In this document: positions 8,271 to 14,775 of the stretch, one piece after another
Position numbering within the stretch: the stretch's first letter is position 1
How the letters are laid out: each line of letters starts with the position of its first letter
DNA from: Beroe ovata
Taxonomy: Eukaryota; Ctenophora; Nuda; Beroida; Beroidae
Length of the DNA stretch: 14,775 nt
Direction of reading: 5' to 3'
Assembly: GCA_946803715.1 (NCBI GenBank)
Contig: CAMPET010000366.1
Location: 37,070 to 51,844 of the forward strand
Program-made: the position numbers and the translations under genes
The notes under the pieces: generated by a model
Database searches by the model: none
Seen by the model: only the letters and a program-made list of their open reading frames with translations
What the model was told of the DNA's origin: nothing

Positions 8271-8933
8271 TTATAAACACAATATGCATGTGAGAGCTGG
8301 GGATCGAAATGTAGGTTGGATGAGGAGAGATTTCGCGATATTTCCTTGTGTTTGACTTTCCATTTTAACCGTGGTGAGACATGGCGGGGTGTACGTCATT
8401 TGTTGGCATCATCGTTCAGAGGACGGAGGACTATGGTTGTGTGTGTGTTGCAGTATATTCCATGTTGTTTCTATTAAAGACGTGCAGGCATGGAGTTTGG
8501 AAGGAAAAAGTCGTTAGAAGAAAGCGAATGATTGGGAATTGTCCGGCTTGGGATTTTTATACCTTTTACTTCTTCAGACAGAAACTTATCATGATATGGA
8601 CAACTCAACAAAGACAAAACTTCTTATCTCCGCTTTAACAGATGGACACAATCTCAATTTTACCAGGATTTCATATCAGATTTTTATAGGAGGACACATT
8701 TTTCATGACAATTGAGGATCTGCTGATATTGCTGCTTTCAATCTATCAACCTTCTGACCTCTGCTTCTTCTTCGAGAAGCTTTTTCCTTGAATATACATA
8801 TATCTAGTCAAAGTAGTTATTAAACTTCATAACTCCCACCTAGCTGTCAATATATCGACATGTCACGGAGCATACTGAGATCTATGAGCATTGCTTTGTC
8901 GCATTTTCTCGTTACATGATGTATATTGTATAA
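8271..8933. other. Phosphatase 3' UTR and downstream DNA
   Basis: No coding exon was recognised. An open frame from 8381 (85 codons) has no recognisable similarity and uses residues as expected by chance. The proximal part is presumably the 3' UTR of the phosphatase. Confidence 0.5.
8473..8478 (+). promoter_or_regulatory. Possible polyadenylation signal (ATTAAA)
   Basis: ATTAAA lies about 200 bases after the phosphatase stop codon; no AATAAA was noticed nearer. A second ATTAAA lies at 8819-8824. Either could end the transcript. Called by motif only. Confidence 0.3.
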
Positions 8934-9024
8934 TGTACACATTGCATACGCTATACATTGCAATTTTTACAATTTACATTCGCAATGTACAGCTACACAC
9001 TTCAGGGTAAATTGTAATGTGTAC
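8934..9024. repeat. Inverted-repeat block
   Basis: GTACACATTGCA (8935-8946) matches the reverse complement of 9013-9024 at 11 of 12 positions. TACAATTTAC (8968-8977) pairs perfectly with GTAAATTGTA (9007-9016). The nested A+T-rich inverted repeats could fold into a cruciform or be a remnant of a small transposon-like element. No target-site duplication was identified. Confidence 0.45.
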
Positions 9025-9106
9025 AAAGCAATCAGGCCTCCGGTGGTTCACTTTTCAGCGTCTTTCTATTTCTAATCACGACCGAATCTGTGCATAATTT
9101 TGTTAC

Positions 9107-9145
9107 ATAAGATAACTCGATAAGATAACTCGATAAGATAACTCG
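9107..9145. repeat. Three tandem copies of a 13-base unit
   Basis: ATAAGATAACTCG is repeated three times without change. A degraded copy (AAGATAACCCGATA) follows near 9157-9170. Confidence 0.9.
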
Positions 9146-9180
9146 GTTTTTTGCAAAAGATAACCCGATATTTTGCGATA

Positions 9181-9224
9181 TCAGCAAGTTAATTCTCAGC
9201 AATTTAATATCAGCAATTTAATTC
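9181..9224. repeat. Three tandem copies of a 14-15-base unit
   Basis: Units based on TCAGCAATTTAATTC lie at 9181-9195, 9196-9209 and 9210-9224, with one substitution in the first and a one-base shortening in the second. Confidence 0.85.
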
Positions 9225-10421
9225 TCTTCAATCAGCATACACAAAATCTTGGGAAACTTGGATCCATAAAATCAATGTTCCTCATTGATTTTCATAATTT
9301 TGAAAACAAGGTGATGAGATTGATACCTATGGAAGTCATTATATTAACCATTGATGAGTTAGAACTTTGATATTTCACGATTTTTTGATTGCCCAAATAA
9401 ATAATGTTGATTTTTTGTTAGCTTATTATATTAAGTATCCGAGCTTTCTTTTCAAGCTTTGAAATAGACATGATTTAATTAACTTTTGCTTGCATCTAAA
9501 AGATTAATGTTGAGTGAATGATGATGATAACTTCAATTGCCAATATAATATGTTGATTATTATAAGTTGATATACAACTTTTTAACCATGAGATCAAACC
9601 AGTCTGGAAATTTGTGAAGCCTGAATTTCTAAACTCGTTTCAGATGAATTGGATTAATGAGAAGTGTGCCCCAGCATGCTCATTTATGCGCTCCATTCAC
9701 TCCCAACACGGAACTCATCTCCCTTCCTACTACATAGTACTTCCAGATGTCAAATTCTCATCCCATATCACAGCATAGTCACACCGCCGTCAAGGTAACG
9801 TGTTTTTCTCACTCGTTTTCCGAAGATTTATCCACTTGTATAATGATCCGAGCTAAACTTAATATTAGGAAGAAGAATGTTTATTTAAAATCGTCAATCA
9901 TGGGATTGTATCCTTGTTGAGATATGATGCATTTTTGGACCTATAATTGCGCGAATAATATGCCGTACCTATAATTGACACGTATTCGTTATAAGGGCTG
10001 GAGTAGACGCTCCTCTCGACTTCTGTTGAGGATGCAATCGGTTTGCAATTCCAAGAATATGCGGCTCACGATAAATTCGATTATCCATGAACCGGGATGG
10101 ATTTGCGCAAACCCAATTGCGTGCAGGAAAATTGTATGAAAGAATTGCAATTTATTGTTTTTGCTCATTTCGGATAGGGAATTTTTCATGTGGTTTGCCG
10201 GTTGCACGCTCTTGATTTCACTAATTTATTTTGATAAGGATTGAAATTAGCGCATTATAATTGGGGTTAATGACGTGATGGTTGATTGGTATTCTTTCTA
10301 ACAGTTAGCTTCTGATTGGAGCTAATTTGCATAATGTTTTCATGCAATTAAGTCTCTCAAATTTCAATCATGACTCATTAGTTTGCATATTAGAATCATG
10401 GTCCTAGAGTTTGGTTCTTCA
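9225..10421. other. A+T-rich intergenic DNA, nothing recognised
   Basis: Stops are frequent in all frames. The short open frames (for example 9989-10207 on the minus strand) show no recognisable family. No RNA gene was seen. Confidence 0.5.
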
Positions 10422-10951
10422 ATGGATCGTGAGTGTCCACTTGGTCTCACACCCGCTGAGCTGTTGGAGTCCAAAGCCACTTGTCTGCATTTTCTTCGAC
10501 TCAAAATCTGGTCGGTCAACCAAGCCAGTTTGCCATTTGCGCCTTGCATTCTGTAAATCCCTCAGCTGGCCGACAAGAGCCCGATGGAATCTGCTTTCGT
10601 GACTTCTGTAACATTCCCTCGAAGCGTACTACCAAGAATGCTCTCTTTTCACTTTCAAAGAAAGTTGCTTCTGCTAAACGTGATTTTATGTATAATAAAA
10701 GTCACGAATAAGCTCATATTAACGACCGTTGCTTGCTTCCTGACAAGCACATTGCTGAAGTGGTGCGTCTAACTCACCAGAATGCAGCAGCCGCATGCTT
10801 GTTCACCAAAACTAGTATCGCGATGTCTATGGCAACGCGACGCCGCGCCCACGTGCACAGCCACAACCACCAATCACATTGCTCGATTTGTGGCAGTCAC
10901 GTGATCAGGTCGCGCGCATCAAGTATCCCAGAAAGTGCTCTATATAAATGA
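10422..10951 (+). pseudogene. Possible decayed coding sequence
   Basis: A frame opening with MDRECPLGLTPAELLESK (10422-10556) overlaps a second frame from about 10481 that reads to TAA at 10709-10711. That second frame then continues without another stop to TGA at 10949-10951 (including LLPDKHIAEVVRLTHQNAA). A single frameshift near 10510 plus one stop would explain the pattern. Composition in the stretch is more protein-like than its surroundings (CFRDFCNIPSKRTTKN). I do not recognise the family. It could be a dead transposon gene, a retropseudogene or chance. Confidence 0.25.
10850..10950 (+). promoter_or_regulatory. Promoter-like block: CACGTG, CCAAT, GTCACGTGATC, TATATAAAT
   Basis: Within 100 bases there are CACGTG (10850-10855), CCAAT (10870-10874), CACGTG again (10898-10903) and TATATAAAT (10941-10949), in a locally G+C-rich stretch. 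The spacing resembles a classical promoter pointing right. It could serve the choline transporter 2 kb downstream through a 5' UTR intron; an AG with a pyrimidine tract sits at 13007-13008 just before that ATG. It overlaps the doubtful coding stretch above, so at most one of the two readings is likely to be fully right. Confidence 0.3.
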
Positions 10952-11901
10952 TCAGACGATGTTTGAATTCCCGGCATTCTGTTTTAATGAGACGTGTGAC
11001 GCCAGTAGTTGGACATATATAGGGTTTCCATCCGTTACTATGTACAACAGTAAACGAACCCTTCACTTCTAAACTACTTCCACTCGAATCTTGATGTGGG
11101 CTTCAAATGCTCCATTACTCTTGGGTTGGTGCCAAATTACTATCCTCCACAGTGGCGGACTAACAACTATGTCGTTCGGTGATTAATTCTCAATTTGGGG
11201 GCATTTTTCGGCAGCATTTCAAATCTCTTGTACATCAAAACACTCTTACTTATGTGCATCTTGTTATAACCGTTTCGTTTAGAGGGTTAAGAGGGTTCTC
11301 ACTATCGATTCTTGGGTCTGTGAATTCTTTCTACCTTTCCTGACTGGGATTTCAAGCTTTCAATTCTGTTTCGATTGTTGCAAATTTGCATTCAGCTGCA
11401 GCTCAAACAGATACAATATTGTGAATTTCGCAAGTTCATTGTGTGGCCGTGTTGCATGACAAGTATCCTGAATTTGCCGATAGAGAATCTCTATCGGGAA
11501 ATAAAGAAATTTTAACAATTAACAACTCATAACATGCGAAAAGACTGATTCCATTGGTCTGAATCATCCTTGTTTGGTCTAAAATCCATTTTTCATGGAG
11601 AGGGTTTTAATAGTTAGATTTTTGGTCCATCAACATTTCTTGTTAACTCATCACAATTATTATGTCAGTGCATTATGCATCGTGCAATCCATTCTAAATG
11701 CCGGATTTGCGGTAAAACAAGCTAGTCTTGGTTGTGATAACAATCACTGATAAGAACAACATTTCCCTATCTCATTGTGAGCTGCTTGCTAATATCCCTG
11801 CTGTTGCGGCTTTCTCATTGTCATAATATGTCCTCTTATTGTACGTACTCTGTTTTCGCATTCTGTCCTGCTGTCCAGCATGGATTGTTTATCTTGCTGG
11901 A

Positions 11902-11932
11902 CACGTGGCAAGTCACGTGATATATCACGTGA
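11902..11932. promoter_or_regulatory. Cluster of three CACGTG sites with a 20-base perfect palindrome
   Basis: CACGTG occurs at 11902, 11914 and 11926, exactly 12 bases apart. The last two form TCACGTGATATATCACGTGA (11913-11932), a perfect palindrome. This arrangement could bind two bHLH dimers in tandem; function is inferred only. Confidence 0.4.
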
Positions 11933-12120
11933 TATCCATATCAAATTCCGAGTATCATATCAATCGCCAGCTCTGGCAATCTGGCATGATAAAACTCAGG
12001 TTTCCTTGAAACACGATTCCATGTACCAAGATATCAGACAAGCAATATCTAGCCAGTATAATAATCCACGATGCATGAAGCTGGTCATTAGATCGAGACA
12101 GATATAATTTGATATCATGC

Positions 12121-12135
12121 GAGAGAGAGAGAGAG
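12121..12135. repeat. (GA)n microsatellite
   Basis: A short pure GA run. Confidence 0.9.
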
Positions 12136-12678
12136 ATCGATATCAGATTTTCTCGTTCTCACGGTCTACTGCATGACATGTATTATAGAAGAGGTTCTCT
12201 GAAGCCAAGTTTACTTGTCAGATATAGAGAGAGCTTGGTTTCAATTGTCACTCTGGAGTCTGGACCAGCCCAAACTTCTGCAGGGGATCCAGGGACCTGT
12301 GTCCCAACCCCCTATATCTGATATAGGAATCTCAGACCTCAGCACGACTCCGTGGATAGGAATTCCGTGGATCGTACCTCCGTTGATAGGAGTTAGGACC
12401 TCTTCAAGTTGATCTCCCTTCAGACCTCAATGCGATTGATGATGGATAAACCTGGAGAGGTCCACCTAGTCTCATTGTGGTTTTAGTATCCGAGGGGTCA
12501 ATTTTCTGTGCTACATTGTTTTTGCAGACGTTACTTCGTAATCTAAGCACGCATTTGTATTTTGTCAAAATTCGAACTATGTAAGTACCTTAATTTCATA
12601 AATAATTTCATTGATAATACAATTGTGTGCTTTGCACCTGGTTGTTCACCGAGAATTCTGATATTTCGTGAAATTCAT

Positions 12679-12728
12679 CACGTGTACACTGTATCAGTAT
12701 GATGTGCCACGTGATGAAGTGTCACGTG
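12679..12728. promoter_or_regulatory. Cluster of three CACGTG sites upstream of the choline transporter
   Basis: CACGTG occurs at 12679, 12708 and 12723, within 50 bases and about 290 bases before the transporter ATG. The position suits a proximal promoter or first-intron enhancer, but no TATA-like box was assigned here. Confidence 0.35.
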
Positions 12729-13010
12729 CTATTTTCACGTTGCTACACACGTTACACTGTTCAGTCCTACTTCATGACTGATGATCGCAATACCGCATAT
12801 TTCCATGACAACAGCTGATGTTGTGACACAACTTTAGAAGAGTTGATTCGTTAATTTCCTTTCAAAGTCAACTTTATTCTCTCGTTTTTTGCTTAGATTC
12901 TGTCCTTAATTGCGCCCATCTGAACATTTGTTGAACATCTGAAGGATATACTAAAACCCCGTCATATCATGTGTCTCATTTCCTCACCCCCTCCCTGTCA
13001 ACCAATAGTT

Positions 13011-13111
13011 ATGGCGGGAGAAGAAGTACAAACCGAACTGAATGTGGTGGGCCTGGTCGGTATGATCGTGTTCTATCTGGTCATCTTCGTATCCGGTCTT
13101 CTAGCTAACTG
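13011..13111 (+). CDS. SLC5A7: Choline transporter exon 1: first membrane segment
   Basis: Encodes [14 protein letters not shown] followed by a hydrophobic segment ending LLANW. The donor is TG|GTACGT. If the start were 12969 instead, the protein would gain 14 residues ([14 protein letters not shown]). Confidence 0.88.
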
Positions 13112-13951
13112 GTACGTGTTTGTATCTGCTCTTTTCTCCAGCTCTTATTCCACTCATAGCACTGGATTCGCTCAATTCAGCTTTTCCTACCAGTCATTTC
13201 TTCCACCGATACACAGTAGTACACAATATACTGGTGTTGTTATTAATTCTCCCTCTGTCAGGATCTTGAAACGGAAGAAGGACCCGGATGAGGAGGAGGT
13301 GGGCAAGGTGCAAACTGACGGCATGATGTTAGCCGGCAGGGACATCAACTACGTTGTGGGTTGCTTCACCATGACTGCCACTTGGGTTGGAGGTGGCTAC
13401 ATCAACGGTGAGTGGCTGTTTAAGTGATCTATAGTCTAAACTGTCGCTCTTCTACAGTGCAGGGGGGACAGGACTCGGTTCCAAATTCCAATCAGCGCCC
13501 CACTGAGGTGAAGTTTTCCTCCCGGTCCGTGCGACTGTGTGGACATACCTGATTTGAAAGCCGGCTTTCTCCTATTCCCAACCAGTATATAAGTTGTGAT
13601 CATGTGACCACTCCCCGCCTCCCCACTCCCCAGGGACTACCGAATCCATCATTAAGAACGGACTGGTGTGGACGCAGGCTCCAGTTGGGTATTCCATCTC
13701 CCTGCTGCTTGGCGGCGCTTTCTATGCCACCAAGATGAGGAAGTGGCGCTTTACAACCATGCTGGATCCACTCCAACTCAAGTATGGGAAACCCCTGGGT
13801 GCTCTGTTCTACATTCCTGCCTTCACCGGAGAGGTAAGTGAGCAACCTTCGTGTTTTATCAAGAGTGAACATTCTCAGCATTAGGCAATAAGGGCGGTAA
13901 AGGGACCATACGATAAACTGGAGGAAAATCAGATACTGATTAGATCATAGC

Positions 13952-14003
<52 letters not shown>

Positions 14004-14752
14004 AGTGAGTCATAGGGCTTTATGATTATACAAGTTAAAGTTGGGCATATGACAAGTTATCGCATCAGTAACGATTACAGTCGATAGGAGATGTGGTTGG
14101 TGATGGTTTATATTTGTGGTTTATTACTGAGAATATGGAGTTACAATGGAGCACCATTGACATGGTTGTCGGCCATTTTATATCTTTTTCAGCTGCAACT
14201 TCTGCTCACTATGCCACTTCAACCACCACTTTTTAAACCTGACACCCCCTCAGATTCTCTGGTTTTAACCTGACATCCCCTCAGATTCTCTGGTTTCAAC
14301 CTGACATCCCCTCAGATTCTGTGGTCTGCGTCGATCCTGGCTGCCCTTGGCACATCTCTCCGTGTTATCTGTGGTATCACGGATACACTTTCCATTGTGA
14401 TTAGCGCTGCTATTGCCATGACTTACACCCTTTTCGGAGGTTAGGATTTGAGCAAATACCCCAGTTATAGAATTAGATAGTAATTGATATCTCAAATCTA
14501 ATTATCCTGAAGCAGGTGTCAACCTCTTTCCTCTTGAAAAACTCCCATCCCCCTCTCGCAGGTCTGTACTCTGTGGCTTTTACCGATATCATCCAGTTGG
14601 TCTGTATCTTTGTCGGACTCATCTTCTCAATCCCCTTCATGGCGTCGAGTGATGCTGTCACGACTCCTCTGCAAGTTGATGAACCCGTTCTTTACCCCAC
14701 CAAAACGGGTGGATTCTTTGGGAAACTGGAAGCGGAGGATGGCGGTGTTTGG
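13011..14752 (+). CDS. SLC5A7: High-affinity choline transporter (SLC5 family), 5' part, five exons
   Basis: A Na+-coupled plasma-membrane carrier that imports choline, in animals with neurons mainly for acetylcholine synthesis. The join 13011-13111, 13262-13407, 13634-13833, 14316-14439, 14562-14752 is in frame and gives 254 residues; the rest lies beyond the window (the human protein has about 580). Membrane segments fall near residues 11-33, 61-82, 92-116, 139-160, 171-190 and 198-217. Family hallmarks in order: AGRDI (58-62), [15 protein letters not shown] (69-83), [45 protein letters not shown] and [22 protein letters not shown], each matching the choline-transporter branch rather than the glucose or proline branches of SLC5. 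The loop after segment 1 is charged ([10 protein letters not shown]). The ATG at 13011 (G at +4) is preferred over an in-frame ATG at 12969, because a pyrimidine tract and AG end at 13008. Confidence 0.93.
13112..13261 (+). other. Choline transporter intron 1, stop-free and a multiple of three
   Basis: A 150-base intron with GT...TGTCAG ends and no stop codon in the transporter frame. If retained it would insert 50 residues, Ser/Phe/Tyr-rich, between membrane segment 1 and the charged loop. Splicing is favoured because the joined sequence matches the family spacing. Confidence 0.85.
13262..13407 (+). CDS. SLC5A7: Choline transporter exon 2: [15 protein letters not shown] signature
   Basis: Encodes residues 34-82 plus one base. 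It carries the charged loop and the second membrane segment with the most diagnostic choline-transporter motif. Cys68 stands where the human protein has Gly. The donor is G|GTGAGT. Confidence 0.96.
13634..13833 (+). CDS. SLC5A7: Choline transporter exon 3: third membrane segment and TMLDP motif
   Basis: The acceptor is CTCCCCAG. It encodes residues 83-149 with [16 protein letters not shown] and [12 protein letters not shown]. The donor is GAG|GTAAGT. Confidence 0.96.
13952..14000. repeat. (GT)n microsatellite in choline transporter intron 3
   Basis: A nearly pure GT run of about 24 units in the 482-base third intron, likely length-polymorphic. Confidence 0.95.
14238..14330 (+). repeat. Three tandem 31-base copies of the exon 4 splice acceptor
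   Basis: Units lie at 14238-14268, 14269-14299 and 14300-14330, each starting CCTGACA(C/T)CCCCTCAG then ATTCT(C/G)TGGT. Every copy carries a full acceptor (AG at 14253, 14284 and 14315) and the first bases of exon 4. Only the third copy keeps the transporter frame. Confidence 0.95.
14316..14439 (+). CDS. SLC5A7: Choline transporter exon 4: fourth and fifth membrane segments
   Basis: Encodes residues 150-190 plus one base, from [15 protein letters not shown] to AMTYTLFG. It matches the family after the GE at the exon 3 end. The donor G|GTTAGG is unusual at +3/+4 but is required by the next exon's phase. Confidence 0.93.
14562..14752 (+). CDS. SLC5A7: Choline transporter exon 5: sixth membrane segment and outer loop
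   Basis: The acceptor is CTCTCGCAG. It encodes residues 191-254 with [19 protein letters not shown], then a hydrophilic loop ending GGVW. The donor is GGTAGG at the window edge, and the remaining exons are outside. Confidence 0.94.
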
Positions 14753-14775
14753 GTAGGTTGCTAAGGGAGAATGTT

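Larger units (their letters stand above)
10952..12968. other. Intergenic or 5' UTR intron DNA with palindromes and small repeats
   Basis: No coding exon was recognised. It holds CACGTG clusters (11902-11931 and 12679-12728), a perfect 7-base-stem hairpin at 12311-12327 (CCTATAT / ATATAGG), and about three imperfect copies of a 16-17-base TCCGTGGATAGGA-like unit at 12349-12390. GATATC and ATATC motifs are frequent from 11930 to 12150. Confidence 0.5.

Noticed and set aside
11880-12412. Several overlapping + strand open frames of 65-75 codons
   Set aside because: They run through palindromes, GATATC-rich DNA and a GA repeat, with no recognisable domain or convincing splice structure.
12969-13010. 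Upstream in-frame ATG at 12969 as the transporter start
   Set aside because: Kept only as an alternative: the added [14 protein letters not shown] is not family-like and lies over a pyrimidine tract ending in AG at 13008, which looks like a 5' UTR splice acceptor.
13600-13881. Minus-strand open frame opposite transporter exon 3
   Set aside because: Antisense shadow of a well-supported coding exon.
14756-14767. GGTTGCTAAGGG, identical to 4729-4740 and near-identical at 1894
   Set aside because: A 12-base match between two places in a window of this size is expected several times by chance, so I do not call it a dispersed repeat.

Overview
This is nuclear DNA of an animal (metazoan). Two spliced genes lie on the + strand, and both use standard GT-AG introns and the standard code. 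Introns inside the genes are short, mostly 120-230 bases with the longest near 610. Intergenic DNA is A+T-rich and dotted with (GT)n/(CA)n, (TC)n and (GA)n microsatellites. The layout would suit a compact-intron invertebrate such as a sponge or another early-branching or marine animal, but the species cannot be fixed from the sequence.

Layout. Positions 1-4100 hold no gene I can recognise, only microsatellites and short inverted repeats. At 4104-4180 a perfect GTCACGTGAC E-box palindrome and a TATA-like box precede the first gene. Positions 4568-8270 carry nine exons that join in frame to a 588-residue protein: a low-complexity linker built partly of 7-residue repeats and containing a PPPY motif, followed by a complete classical protein tyrosine phosphatase (PTP) domain with every catalytic element present. 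It most resembles the non-receptor PTPs, possibly PTPN14/PTPN21. No FERM domain is visible upstream in the window, so the gene may begin further upstream.

Positions 8271-12968 are about 4.7 kb of intergenic DNA. They hold inverted and tandem repeats, one possible decayed coding stretch (10422-10951), a promoter-like block (10850-10950) and clusters of the CACGTG palindrome. Positions 13011-14752 are the first five visible coding exons (254 residues) of a high-affinity choline transporter (SLC5A7/CHT family). The gene runs off the right edge.

The two genes have no evident functional link. The most interesting points are: (i) 3' splice sites duplicated in both genes at exactly 31-base spacing, three copies in the choline transporter and two in the phosphatase; (ii) about six-fold excess of CACGTG across the window, including copies at 21-base periodicity inside a coding 7-residue repeat; (iii) a 150-base, stop-free, in-frame first intron in the transporter that could be retained. 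I see no CRISPR, operon, phage or toxin-type system; apart from these details the window looks like ordinary animal genomic DNA.
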